64,000 nucleotides of DNA, taken from JASLDZ01 sp964242625 (lineage in GTDB: Bacteria > Pseudomonadota > Alphaproteobacteria > Caulobacterales > Caulobacteraceae). Of this stretch, positions 7,983 through 15,928 are shown piece after piece. The notes beneath the pieces were generated by a model. That model did not search any database. It saw only the letters and a list, made by a program, of their open reading frames with translations, and had not been told where the DNA came from. The number at the start of each line of letters is the position of its first letter. Position 1 is the first letter of the stretch. The position numbers and the translations under genes are program-made. Where the stretch lies: positions 1-64,000 of the forward strand of contig CAXTAO010000003.1 in assembly GCA_964242625.1 (NCBI GenBank). The letters are read 5' to 3'.

Positions 7983-9638
7983 ATGTTCAAGATCGTCGCG
8001 GTCCCGCACCGCCGCGCGGTTCGGTCCTGGGCTCTCGCGGTCCTCGCCGTGGGCTCGAGCCTCCCCGCCTTCGCTCCGGCGTACGCGCAGTCGCCGATCG
8101 CGGGGCCCGACCGCGTGGATCGTCCTGCCTTGGGGGCGCCGCGTCGCCATCCGCGGCGTCCGCGAAGGGCTCGAAACGCCCAGCGATATCAGAACAGCAC
8201 GTTCGCGAGCGCCAGGCTCGACAGCGTCGTGGTGGACGGCGCGTCCGTGCCGTTGACGCGGTTCGCACCCGCGTGGCGGAGCTACCTCGGCAAGACCGTC
8301 ACTCTGGACGACGTCAACAAGATCATCGACGCGGCCGCGGCCGAGTACGCCGACACCGACGTCGCCCTCTACGCCGTATCGGCGGGAGAGCAGGGCCTGT
8401 CCAACGGTGTTCTGCACCTGAAGGCTGTCGAGAGCCGGGTGGGATCGATCGTGCTCGAACCCGACCCGCACGTGCACGTCTCGCGCCTGGTCGACCGCCT
8501 GGCCCGCCCGCTCTTGCAGGAGCGCCCGCTGCGTCGTTCGTCGTTGAGCGCGCTCGTCGCTCAACTGCAGGAGGTGCCGGGACTGAGCGCCGACGTCCGA
8601 GTCGTCCCGGGCGCCGAGGCCGGGGCGGTCGCGCTGCACATCGCGCTTCACCAGCCGCCGGGGCGGTTCTCCGTCGGCGTGAACAACCAGGGGCAGGCCG
8701 GTCTGGGACGTGCGCAAGCCGACGCCAGCATCACGCTCTACAGCCTCGCCCGCGAGGGCGATCAGACCCAGTTCAGCACCCTCGTATCACCGGGCACGGC
8801 GCGCCTGCGATACTACTCGGTCGCTCACAGCGAGCGCTTGGGCGACGCCACCCTCCAGGCCAACTTCGGATATCTGCACACCAAGCTGGGCGATATCAGC
8901 GGCCACGCATATTCGTCGGGGTTGACCCTGAGCCAGCCGTTGCTCCGACACGGCGACCAGCTCGTCACGGGATCCGCCTCTATCGACGGCGTCAACGTCG
9001 ACAACGCCTTCATCGGGGAGACCTTCGCCAGCGACCGCACCCGCGCCGTGCGCGCGTCGCTGACCTACGCCGGCGGCGTCGGGGCCAACACCTGGACGCT
9101 CTCCACCGCCGTGAGCAGAGGGTTGGACATCTTCGGCGCCCGCGTCGGATCGCCGTCTGATTCCACGTTGGTCTTCAACAAGCTGACCTACGCCTTCGCA
9201 TTCGACCGCGCTCTCGGCGACCTCTGGGTGGCGAGAATTCGCTCACAGGGGCAGTTGGCGCTCAACAGGCTTCCCAGCGTGGAATTGTTCGCTCTAGGCG
9301 GCCCGACCGCCGGTCGTGGGTTCGACAGCGTGACGGCTGTGGGCGACAGCGGCGCCTATGGATCGCTGGAACTCGCACGCACCTTGGCGCCGGCGTCTCA
9401 CCAGCCCTTCCGCCCGGCCGAGGTCTACGCCTTCGCCGATGGCGGGTTCTCCCGATACCTCGGACGTGACGGCTTCCAAGGTGTCAGCCAAAGCCTCACA
9501 GACGTGGGAGCGGGCTTGAGAGCCACCGTCTTTCCCAACGTCGTCTTAGAGCTGGAAGGCGCCGCAGCCGTAGAGAAGAGGCTGGAGATCTACCGCAGCA
9601 CGCCGAGGTTGAACGTAGCGCTGCGGTTCACTCTCTGA
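7983..9638 (+). CDS. TpsB/ShlB-FhaC-HecB family outer-membrane transporter
   Basis: This Omp85-superfamily pore normally secretes a TpsA exoprotein in two-partner secretion. ATG 7983 is chosen because it precedes a clear signal peptide (core RSWALAVLAVGSSLPAFA, cleavage after AYA-Q). Two POTRA-like modules follow: about residues 70-150 (DSVVVDGASVP, LTLDDVNKIID-like helix) and 150-225 (LPGLSADVRVVPG-type). The C-terminal 16-strand barrel (about 230-551) carries the GGPTAGRGFDS motif, matching the conserved RGF loop, and ends in ALRFTL. A basic stretch after cleavage (APRRHPRRPRR) is unusual and might mark a local frame problem. No large TpsA gene is nearby. Confidence 0.88.
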   Translation: MFKIVAVPHRRAVRSWALAVLAVGSSLPAFAPAYAQSPIAGPDRVDRPALGAPRRHPRRPRRARNAQRYQNSTFASARLDSVVVDGASVPLTRFAPAWRSYLGKTVTLDDVNKIIDAAAAEYADTDVALYAVSAGEQGLSNGVLHLKAVESRVGSIVLEPDPHVHVSRLVDRLARPLLQERPLRRSSLSALVAQLQEVPGLSADVRVVPGAEAGAVALHIALHQPPGRFSVGVNNQGQAGLGRAQADASITLYSLAREGDQTQFSTLVSPGTARLRYYSVAHSERLGDATLQANFGYLHTKLGDISGHAYSSGLTLSQPLLRHGDQLVTGSASIDGVNVDNAFIGETFASDRTRAVRASLTYAGGVGANTWTLSTAVSRGLDIFGARVGSPSDSTLVFNKLTYAFAFDRALGDLWVARIRSQGQLALNRLPSVELFALGGPTAGRGFDSVTAVGDSGAYGSLELARTLAPASHQPFRPAEVYAFADGGFSRYLGRDGFQGVSQSLTDVGAGLRATVFPNVVLELEGAAAVEKRLEIYRSTPRLNVALRFTL

Positions 9639-9643
9639 AGCGG

Positions 9644-9671
9644 ACGGGATGCTCCAGCCGGAGCATCCCGT
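9644..9671. terminator. Bidirectional hairpin terminator
   Basis: A perfect 12-bp stem (ACGGGATGCTCC / GGAGCATCCCGT) with a 4-nt loop sits between the tails of the TpsB-like gene (plus) and the small exported protein (minus). No T-run follows on either strand, as is common in high-GC genomes. Confidence 0.75.
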
Positions 9672-9681
9672 ATACGTTGAC

Positions 9682-10092
9682 CTACTTGGGGACCTTCACG
9701 GCCTGGGTGACGACCCCGCCCGCTTGGTTCACCAAGGCCTTGGTGGTGTTCACCTCCAGCTGACGGTGCGAGGCGGAGACCCCACCGGTCGGCGCAACCC
9801 TGAGGCCGTCCTTCTGGATGTTGTCACCGGTCTGGGAAATTCCCTTAGAGAGATAATAGCCCGCGCTCGTGACGCCCTGCGTGAACGGCCGGGTGGCGGG
9901 GACGGTGCCCGCAACGGCGGGTGCCAAGATCTCATGCGCACCGGGAGCCAAAGCGGCCGCATTGCCGGCGGTATGCACGCCCTGGGCCAGGATAGGGTTG
10001 ACGGCACTCGGAGCGGAGACGCTCTGGGCGGTGGCGGCCGTCGCCATCGCACCGGCGGTAATCGCTACGGCTATGGCACTGATCTTCATCAT
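9682..10092 (-). CDS. Small exported protein of unknown function
   Basis: This 136-residue protein has a textbook Sec signal peptide (MMKISAIAVAITAGAMATA, cleavage near ATA-QS). The mature part is rich in Ala, Val, Gly and Thr and lacks cysteine, with short repeated motifs such as HTAGNAAALAPGAHEILAPAVAG. It resembles a periplasmic or surface-exposed structural polypeptide rather than an enzyme. The start is fixed by a strong Shine-Dalgarno, AAGGAGGG, placed 5-8 nt before the tandem ATGATG (10092/10089). It is convergent with the TpsB-like gene and shares its terminator. A functional link to that pore is conceivable but unproven. I do not recognise a family. Confidence 0.8.
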   Translation of the reverse strand: MMKISAIAVAITAGAMATAATAQSVSAPSAVNPILAQGVHTAGNAAALAPGAHEILAPAVAGTVPATRPFTQGVTSAGYYLSKGISQTGDNIQKDGLRVAPTGGVSASHRQLEVNTTKALVNQAGGVVTQAVKVPK

Positions 10093-10535
10093 CGGTCCCT
10101 CCTTTTGATTGTTGATAGGTAGAGTTAACGGGGATCCAACCTCGGAGGTTCCAAAAGGCGGAGAGCGGCTGCGAGTGAAGGCTCGCCGCAACGACGCGAT
10201 TTGTTCGCCGCTGTGAAGCTCTGGCTCTCATGCGGCTCGGCTCGTTGCCCTGTCCGCGACGCCGGCGATGCGTACCGGTGCGGTGGGTGGAGCGGCTGTC
10301 GGCTCGCGCGGAGGTGGAGGCGATGCTCGCCGCACCGCGGTTGCAAGAGTTGCCGCCGGCCGTTTAGCGTCCGTCGCGATCACGGCTCACGGCCGGATCC
10401 CAGGGAACGCGACGGGTTCGGCATGCACGCGATCAAGATCGTCGGGCGTGAGCGGTGCGGGCGGAAGCGGCGGCGCTTCTTGGGTACGCGCGCCGTCGAC
10501 AGCTCGGACTCCGCCGACGTGCGGGGAGGGGGCGC
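10093..10535. other. 443-bp intergenic region with one possible tiny ORF
   Basis: It contains the promoter of the small exported protein at its left end. A frame at 10230-10367 is listed separately as doubtful. The frame at 10201-10539 is Cys/Arg-rich and looks non-coding, although it ends overlapping the TTG start at 10536. Confidence 0.4.
10230..10367 (+). CDS. Possible 45-residue small protein (doubtful)
   Basis: The ATG 10230 frame encodes a basic N-terminus followed by an amphipathic stretch, RWVERLSARAEVEAMLAAP, and ends LQELPPAV. The second half has protein-like composition in an otherwise unexplained region. No clear Shine-Dalgarno precedes it and no family is recognised, so it may be chance. 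Confidence 0.22.
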   Translation: MRLGSLPCPRRRRCVPVRWVERLSARAEVEAMLAAPRLQELPPAV

Positions 10536-11168
10536 TTGACCGCGGGCGATCGCCCCTGGTGGCGTCGGCGCTGGGTCACCGTCGGCGAGATCGTGGCGGT
10601 CGCGGGTCTCGTCCTTGCGGGGCTGGGCTACTGGGACGCGCATCGCGCCCGCTTGAACCAGGCGCGCGACGAGGTCGCCGCGCAACGACAGTCGGCGGCG
10701 CGTCAGTCGCTCGTGCTCACCGCGACCGTGCAGGAAGCCGGGGCCAAGCTCGTGCTCTCGCCGCTGCGGCCAGGGCAGGCGGTGCAGAGCCAGCGCTACA
10801 TCTTCCCGCGCACGGTGCTCGATCACGCCATGGAGGTCAGCGCCGCCCAGCCGCAGATCGATCGCGTGTGGTTCGAAGCCGGGCTGAAATCGGCGCTGGA
10901 GGCCGCCGCCCGCGCGCGGGGCGGCAAGCCGGTCAACGGCGAGGGCGTGCTGCCGGTCGGCCTGGCGACGAGCTACATCGAGGATGGGGAGACGCGGAGC
11001 GACGCTTCCGTGTACGGCCTCGGATATCGTCTAGTCCCCGGCGGCCTCTTCGGCGGCCGGCGCGTCGTGCTGGAGGGTCTGGCCGTCCTGCGTCGCCACG
11101 TGGCGGGAGACCTGCAGGCGGCGGTGGAGGCCGAGTGGCGCCGCGTTTCCGCTCGGCCGCTCGCCTGA
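10536..11168 (+). CDS. Membrane-anchored protein of unknown function
   Basis: The start is TTG 10536, supported by GGGGAGGGGG immediately upstream; longer frames add Arg-rich sequence. The 210-residue product has one N-terminal membrane helix (about residues 12-32, TVGEIVAVAGLVLAGLGYW). A likely coiled-coil segment follows (RARLNQARDEVAAQRQSAAR), then a soluble domain with RYIFPRTVLDHAMEV and YGLGYRLVPGGLF. It looks like an N-in, periplasm-facing single-pass protein. The stop lies 8 bp from the convergent GH13 gene, leaving no room for a terminator. I do not recognise the family. Confidence 0.75.
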   Translation: MTAGDRPWWRRRWVTVGEIVAVAGLVLAGLGYWDAHRARLNQARDEVAAQRQSAARQSLVLTATVQEAGAKLVLSPLRPGQAVQSQRYIFPRTVLDHAMEVSAAQPQIDRVWFEAGLKSALEAAARARGGKPVNGEGVLPVGLATSYIEDGETRSDASVYGLGYRLVPGGLFGGRRVVLEGLAVLRRHVAGDLQAAVEAEWRRVSARPLA

Positions 11169-11175
11169 GAGCGGG

Positions 11176-12960
11176 TCAGCCTCGACCCAACAACCTGAGC
11201 GCTCCACGCTGCAGGCGCAGCGCGAGACTGTCGGGTGCGCGCCCGATCCACACGTCGTAGGGTGCGAGGACGACGTCCTGCGACAAACGGCTCGTCATCC
11301 CGGTCCCGAGCACCCGGTGGGCGCCAGGTGGCGGCGTCAGCCGCAAGCGGCGCTTGGACATGTTGATGTAGACCAGAAGGCGGTGGCCGCTCGCGTCATC
11401 GGCCCGCGTCCAGGTCACGAGCCCGGGCGTCGTGTGGAGGGGAAAGGACATCGTGCCGTTCGCGGCGGCCGGATCGATCCGCCTCAGCGCGATGAGCGAT
11501 CGAGTCCAGCTAAGAAGCGATTGGGGGTCGCGGGTCTGCGCCTCGACGTTGATCGTCGAAGCGGTTTCCGCGACCGGGAGCCAGGTCGCCTTGGCGGAGC
11601 TGAAGCCGGCCTGCAATCCCGAGGTCCACTGCATGGGCGTGCGCTCGCCGTCTCGCCCCTTCTCGCGCGGCCAGTTTGGCAGACCTCGCGGGTCGCGAAC
11701 TTCCGAGATGTGGCGCGGTTCGCGGGTCCGCATGCCCAGCTCCGCGCCATAATAGGTCAGCGCCGCGCCTCGGCTGAGATAGAGGACGGTGGCCAACGCC
11801 TTGGCGATCGCCACGTCGTGGCGCCCGTCGCCCGCCCGATCGATCGACCGGACCTGGTCATGGTTGTCCAGGACGTAGAGGGGGGTGAGCCCGCCCAGTC
11901 GCGTCTGAGTCTGTCGGAGGTGGCGCTGCAGGCGTGCGCCGTCGCGCAGGTCGCCGGAGAAGCCGAGCTGCAGGTCCATGGGGAGCTGCAGGCCGTCGTG
12001 AGCCGGACCGCCGTACCACGCCGACAGCGCGGCCACGTTGGGTGTGAAGGTCTCGCCGATCAGCACGCGTTCGCCGGGGTAGCTGTCCGTGACGGCGCGC
12101 AGGCGTCGGATCACGGCCAGGGTCTCCGGCAGACTATCTGTGCGCACGCGATCGCCGCCCCGCGGCTCGTCGCTGAGAGCTTGGTTCTCAAGGAGGCTGG
12201 TGACGGCGTCCAGCCTGAAGCCGGCGACGCCGCGGTCCAGCCAGAAGCGCATCACCTTGATGATCGCCGCTTCAACAGCGGGGTTGCGCCAGTTCAGGTC
12301 AGGCTGAGACGCATCAAAGCGGTGGTAGTAAAACTGCCTTCTTGTCGGAACCCAGGTCCAGGAGCTCTCGCCGAGGCTCGAGGTCCAGTTGTTCGGGGGC
12401 GCTCGCCCAGCGTGCACGTTGGTGCGCTGGGCTGGAGAGAGGGCTCCACGCGCCACCACCCCGTCGGACCAGACGTACCAGTCGGCGTAGGCGTTCGTGC
12501 GGGACGCGGCTGACGCGCGGAACCAGGGATGAAGCGCGGAGGTGTGATTAAGAACAAGATCAAGGATGACCCGGATACGATGACGACGCCCTTCGGCGAC
12601 GAGGCGGTCGAGGGTGGCGAGCCGGCCCAGCGAGGGGGCGACCGAGGTGTAGTCGGTGATGTCGTAGCCGAAGTCGCGATTGGGTGAGGGCTGGATCGGC
12701 GTCAGCCAGATGGCGTCGACGCCCAGAGACTCCAGGTAAGGGAGCCGGCTGACCACCCCTTGCAGGTCTCCGACACCGTCTCCGTCGCTGTCCTGAAAGC
12801 TCCGGGGGTAGACCTCGTAGATGACCGCGTTTGACCACCACCGCGAAAGCGCGCCGCCCGCCGGATGAAAGCTTCTTCCAGCGGTCCTGAAGGCGGTTGC
12901 AAGCGAGACGCCGGCCACGAGAGCCGTAACAGCGAGGAGGGAGAGGCGTCGCCGGTCCAT
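11176..12960 (-). CDS. Exported GH13 alpha-glucosidase / oligo-1,6-glucosidase-like enzyme
   Basis: This retaining glycoside hydrolase family 13 enzyme cleaves alpha-glucosidic bonds in malto- or isomalto-oligosaccharides. The catalytic set is complete in the 594-residue product: nucleophile Asp in GFRLDAV (about 251), acid/base Glu in LIGETF (about 303), and transition-state Asp in DNHDQ (about 368). The region I motif DLVLNH (about 134-139) is also present. An N-terminal signal-like segment (MDRRRLSLLAVTALVAGVSLA) indicates periplasmic export, unlike the cytoplasmic forms. ATG 12960 is preferred to the TTG five codons upstream. Exact substrate specificity cannot be read from sequence. Confidence 0.92.
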   Translation of the reverse strand: MDRRRLSLLAVTALVAGVSLATAFRTAGRSFHPAGGALSRWWSNAVIYEVYPRSFQDSDGDGVGDLQGVVSRLPYLESLGVDAIWLTPIQPSPNRDFGYDITDYTSVAPSLGRLATLDRLVAEGRRHRIRVILDLVLNHTSALHPWFRASAASRTNAYADWYVWSDGVVARGALSPAQRTNVHAGRAPPNNWTSSLGESSWTWVPTRRQFYYHRFDASQPDLNWRNPAVEAAIIKVMRFWLDRGVAGFRLDAVTSLLENQALSDEPRGGDRVRTDSLPETLAVIRRLRAVTDSYPGERVLIGETFTPNVAALSAWYGGPAHDGLQLPMDLQLGFSGDLRDGARLQRHLRQTQTRLGGLTPLYVLDNHDQVRSIDRAGDGRHDVAIAKALATVLYLSRGAALTYYGAELGMRTREPRHISEVRDPRGLPNWPREKGRDGERTPMQWTSGLQAGFSSAKATWLPVAETASTINVEAQTRDPQSLLSWTRSLIALRRIDPAAANGTMSFPLHTTPGLVTWTRADDASGHRLLVYINMSKRRLRLTPPPGAHRVLGTGMTSRLSQDVVLAPYDVWIGRAPDSLALRLQRGALRLLGRG

Positions 12961-13316
12961 GGTCCCGCCACGCAACTTACATGCCAGGAACGATGACGGG
13001 GCTCTACTGCGTCGACGTAGCGCAGACTGACGGGATCCCGCGCATCGAGCTTACGCTCCTTGGCGTACGCTCCCAAAACTCCGTGATCCGAGTGGCGACG
13101 GCAACCCGCATCTGACGGGACAAGTTGGCTCCGGCAAGCGCAGCCGCCAGAAGACGGCGAGCGCCACCTCCTGACGAGGAGGAGCAGGGGAGCTGTTGGG
13201 CTCCCCTGCTCCGGCGAGCGGGTGCTAAGCGGCTCGGATGAGCTCGTCCCTAACATGACCCACACTACCGTCGGCCCACCCGACTGGACGCGGTTGTCGC
13301 GCTCGGGGCAGGTCAC
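12961..13316. other. 356-bp divergent intergenic region with a strong orphan hairpin
   Basis: It separates the GH13 gene (minus) from the Gre-like gene (plus), so promoters are expected here. It also contains a 13-bp perfect hairpin at 13181-13212 and, just upstream on the minus strand, a 12-codon GTG frame ending GHVRDELIRAA. These are not explained by the flanking genes; see findings. Confidence 0.5.
13181..13212. terminator. 13-bp stem hairpin in a divergent promoter region
   Basis: Perfect arms GGAGCAGGGGAGC and GCTCCCCTGCTCC enclose a 6-nt loop. Both flanking genes point away, so it cannot terminate them. It could be a leader attenuator for the GH13 gene (start 220 bp downstream on minus) or the terminator of a tiny or lost gene. 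Confidence 0.6.
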
Positions 13317-13802
13317 GTGAGCGTCGCCTTCACCCGCGAAGAGGATAGCAAGGCGGCCGCCGCCCACCTGCCCGATCGCCCCATCTCGCCGCATCCCAAC
13401 CTCGTGACAAAGTCCGGACTGCAAGCCTTGGAGGCGGCCCTGGAAGAGGCTCAGGCCGGCTATGCTCGGGCGCAGAGCTCGGGGGAGGTCAGCGTGGACC
13501 GGACGGCCATGGCGCGGGCGACGCGTGAGCTGCGCTACGCCTCCGCCCGGCGGGCGTCCGCCCAGCTCACCGAGGCAGATCTCTCCAGCGGGGTGGTGCA
13601 GTTCGGCTCGACGGTGACGTTCGAGCGCGAAGATGGACGTCGGCAGGCGTACCGGATCGTGGGAGAGGACGAGGCGGACCCGAAGCAGGGTCTGATCTCG
13701 TACGTGTCTCCGCTTGCGCGAGCGCTTCTGGGCAGGGCGGCCGGAGAGGAGGCGCAGTTAGGGTCCGAGCTGCTGGAGGTAGTCACGATCAACGCCGGAT
13801 AG
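13317..13802 (+). CDS. GreA/GreB-family transcription elongation factor-like protein
   Basis: The 161-residue product has a predicted helical hairpin at about residues 30-85 (SGLQALEAALEEAQAGYARAQ ... ATRELRYASARR), corresponding to the Gre coiled coil. An FKBP-like C-terminal domain follows: VQFGSTVTFEREDGRRQAYRIVG, DEADPKQGLISYVSPLARALLG. These are signature stretches of GreA/GreB, which bind the RNA polymerase secondary channel and stimulate transcript cleavage. The tip of the hairpin is not the classic acidic pair, so it may be a Gre-like regulator rather than the housekeeping GreA. The GTG start is preceded by GGGGCAGG. Confidence 0.88.
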   Translation: MSVAFTREEDSKAAAAHLPDRPISPHPNLVTKSGLQALEAALEEAQAGYARAQSSGEVSVDRTAMARATRELRYASARRASAQLTEADLSSGVVQFGSTVTFEREDGRRQAYRIVGEDEADPKQGLISYVSPLARALLGRAAGEEAQLGSELLEVVTINAG

Positions 13803-13979
13803 ACCTTTCGACTGACCGTCCGATGCTGACTCATAGCCGCCGTTCGCAGCGACCGCTTTCACGCCCTTGATCGACGGCCGCTGAGGCCCATGACCAGTGA
13901 GCAGACTGTTCGTCCGTGGGGCCGTGCGCCGCTACTTACAACGAGTTATACGACCCCGCCGCGCTGCAGCCGCAATTAA

Positions 13980-13991
13980 GCGTAATTACGC
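13980..13991. promoter_or_regulatory. Perfect 12-bp palindrome GCGTAATTACGC
   Basis: It lies in a locally AT-rich patch about 95 bp upstream of the His-rich small gene at 14087, in a region otherwise above 65% GC. The position and symmetry suggest an operator or promoter element. No regulator can be named. Confidence 0.35.
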
Positions 13992-14086
13992 AAGTCCCTT
14001 CACTGGAGGGGTGGGTCAGCAGGTGACCGCCTGGGGTCCGAACGCGAACGAAGCGGCGTACAGCTTCGGTCAAACGGAGAGAAACC

Positions 14087-14278
14087 ATGCCTAAGGCAGC
14101 GCATACCGAAGCGGCTTCGCATCACGAGGCGGCTGCGAAGTCGCATAAGATGGCGGCCGAGCATCACGAGAAGGGCGACACGGGGGCGGCTTCTAAGCAC
14201 GCGCACGAGGCCCACGGTCACTCGACCAAGGCGCACGAGAGCTCGACGAAGGCTCACGGCAAGTCGACGAGCAAGTAG
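14087..14278 (+). CDS. Small His/Ala/Lys-rich protein
   Basis: The 63-residue product is low in complexity and made of repeated HHEAAAKSHK-, AAEHHEKGD- and HGHSTKAHE-like units, with about twelve histidines. Small proteins with this beginning (MPKAAHTEAASHHEAAAKSH) are widespread in Proteobacteria. They are unannotated but conserved; metal binding or stress protection is a guess from composition only. The start has a good Shine-Dalgarno (GGAGAG) 6 nt before ATG. A 14-bp hairpin terminator lies directly after the stop, so the gene is a defined single transcription unit. A GTG frame at 13897-14094 upstream is probably not real. Confidence 0.82.
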   Translation: MPKAAHTEAASHHEAAAKSHKMAAEHHEKGDTGAASKHAHEAHGHSTKAHESSTKAHGKSTSK

Positions 14279-14286
14279 GTCGTCGA

Positions 14287-14317
14287 AGGTGACGGGCGCC
14301 GCTGGCGCCCGTCACCT
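14287..14317 (+). terminator. 14-bp perfect hairpin terminator
   Basis: The arms AGGTGACGGGCGCC and GGCGCCCGTCACCT around a GCT loop begin 9 nt after the stop of the His-rich gene. This is the strongest hairpin seen in the window. Confidence 0.8.
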
Positions 14318-14412
14318 GGTCTTCGGCGCATCGGCTACGACGTCCTTGCACTCGACGCGTCTTCGATGTGCGGAACTCCGCCTAGGGTGAGCCGGGTTGC
14401 TCGCAGAACGTC

Positions 14413-14773
14413 CTAGTACCCGGCGCTGTCGTGAGCCCAGCGAACGAACTCGCTGAGGCGGTCGAGGCGACGCCAAGCATCCTGACGGTCATACTCACCC
14501 TCGTTGCGGATGGTGCGGAATTCACCCCACGCCCGTTCAGCGCGCCCGTCCGGAGAGCCAGCCTTCCTGCGACCCGCGGCGCATCCAGTCGCGCAGTCGG
14601 GCTTGGCGGGCTTGAAGCGGATCGCCATAGCCCCCCTCGCGATCGTAAGTCGCGAAGGCGTGCGGAGGCGGCGAGCGGTACCCCGAGCTCCAGCCGAAAC
14701 CTTGAGCGGTCGCCAGGGCGGGGCTCAGAACCACGGCGGCGGCGGCCGTTAAAGGGAGAACGCGAAGCTGCAT
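14413..14773 (-). pseudogene. Small exported protein gene with a 1-nt frameshift
   Basis: The frame from ATG 14773 has a good signal peptide (MQLRVLPLTAAAAVVLSPA) and runs to ARLRDWMRRGSQEGWLSGR before stopping at 14537. The next frame continues, without a break in sense, as AERAWGEFRTIRNEGEYDRQ and RRLDRLSEFVRWAHDSAGY to 14413. Joined, this is about 120 residues, and the span is 361 nt (3x120+1), so one extra base near 14545-14552 explains it. The joined protein resembles common exported alphaproteobacterial proteins with an RxxWxxRG...LSxREAxRAxxEL...RRLDRLS pattern of unknown function. It is a genuine pseudogene or a sequencing error. Confidence 0.7.
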
Positions 14774-14912
14774 GACCGTCTCCTCCCGACCGCCACATGA
14801 GGCGGCGTAGGGGAAGATTGCAGGACCGACACTGAACTGAGATGCGGCCGCGATGTTGCGCAGCGTTCATTGTTCGCCGAGGCGGCCGCCTGTGGCTTTC
14901 GGGAGTTGCGCC

Positions 14913-14928
14913 AATCCGCTCCTGGCGC
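14913..14928 (+). repeat. Intergenic repeat copy 1 (AATCCGCTCCTGGCGC)
   Basis: It matches the consensus TGTCCGCTCCTGGCGC with 2 mismatches, between genes. See the repeat-family finding. Confidence 0.6.
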
Positions 14929-15053
14929 CTACCGGCCCCGCAGCGCGGACCGCCTGCGCCCGTCGGCGACGTCACCAGCGAGGGCTTTAGATCAGAGACA
15001 GACGTGACCGCCGGAGCTAGCCTAGCTGAGCTGACGTAGAGTGAGGGCTCGAT

Positions 15054-15779
15054 GTGAGGTCGGTGGCTGTAGGTACGCTAGTTGCCGTCCACCTCGCTTG
15101 GTCGCCCACGGCTCACGCATCGAGCGTCGCGGCCACCGGGTTCCGGAAGCTGATCGACGCGCGCTTGTCGGCCCTCTCCGCCGGAGACTGGGCCGCGTAT
15201 CGTCGCCTGCTTGATCCGCGCTTCGTTCATGTCTCCGACCGTGGGGAGCGCCGCGGCCTGGCACGCCTGCGGACCTTCGTCGCTGGGCGGAGTGGACTGG
15301 GGGCGACCTACACCGTCTCGCTGGTGAGCTCCCGCGCTGTCGGAAAGGTGGCGCTTGTGCAAGCCGAAGTGACCGAGCGGCTGGCCGGCGTGACTACAGG
15401 CTGGATCGAAACCGACGTCTTCGTCAGGTCGGCCGGGCGCTGGGTCTACCTCTCGCACCAGGAGACCAGCCTATTGCGCGATCCCCCGCTCTTCACCGCC
15501 AAGCAGCCGCTGTCCGACTTTGCCGGGGTGTACCGATCCGAAGCTGGCGTGGTGGATCTGATCGCCTTGCAAGGCGAAGGGCGGCTCGCAGCCAGATCTC
15601 GTCCCGACGATGCGCCCACGACTTTGATCCCTGTCGCCGACGGCGCCTTCAGGGTGGACGGCGACGTGACCGTGGTGTCGTTCATCCGCGATCGCACGGG
15701 ACGGGTCGTGGGCTGTTTCTGGCACTTGCCTAGTGGGCAGCTCACCCGCTCGTCACGGGTGGACGCCGGCGCCGACTGA
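15054..15779 (+). CDS. Exported SnoaL/DUF4440-like protein
   Basis: A short signal peptide (VAVGTLVAVHLAWSPTAHA) precedes an NTF2-fold DUF4440-type domain at about residues 28-140. Its typical pattern is IDARLSALSAGDWAAYRRLLDPRFVHVSDRGER, then a beta sheet with WIETDVFVRSAGRWVYLSHQ. The C-terminal 100 residues (FAGVYRSEAGVVDLIALQ, VVSFIRDRTGRVVGCFWH) resemble the beta domain often appended to exported hydrolases (DUF3471-like). No catalytic residues can be assigned, so it may be a binding or scaffold protein. The start is GTG 15054. The gene is convergent with the DUF1993 gene. Confidence 0.78.
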   Translation: MRSVAVGTLVAVHLAWSPTAHASSVAATGFRKLIDARLSALSAGDWAAYRRLLDPRFVHVSDRGERRGLARLRTFVAGRSGLGATYTVSLVSSRAVGKVALVQAEVTERLAGVTTGWIETDVFVRSAGRWVYLSHQETSLLRDPPLFTAKQPLSDFAGVYRSEAGVVDLIALQGEGRLAARSRPDDAPTTLIPVADGAFRVDGDVTVVSFIRDRTGRVVGCFWHLPSGQLTRSSRVDAGAD

Positions 15780-15860
15780 GCGGCGCAAGCGGACCGACGT
15801 CGGCCCTAAAGCTGACCTTGAAGCTGGGGTCGCGTGCGTCCGCTGCCGGAGCAGGGCTGA

Positions 15861-15876
15861 TGTCCGCTCATGGCGC
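15861..15876 (+). repeat. Intergenic repeat copy 2 (TGTCCGCTCATGGCGC)
   Basis: It has one mismatch to the consensus and lies in the 149-bp convergent gap between the DUF4440-like and DUF1993 genes. Confidence 0.75.
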
Positions 15877-15928
15877 AAGCCGATTGCCGCGAGCCAGCGG
15901 CCAACTGACCGCGAGAGATGTCCGCTGG

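Noticed and set aside
10201..10539. A 112-codon plus-strand frame ending at the TTG start 10536
   Set aside because: Cys/Arg-rich composition and no Shine-Dalgarno; the TTG overlap alone is not enough.
13897..14094. A 65-codon GTG frame ahead of the His-rich gene
   Set aside because: It overlaps the 14087 start, has no ribosome site and covers the likely promoter and palindrome.
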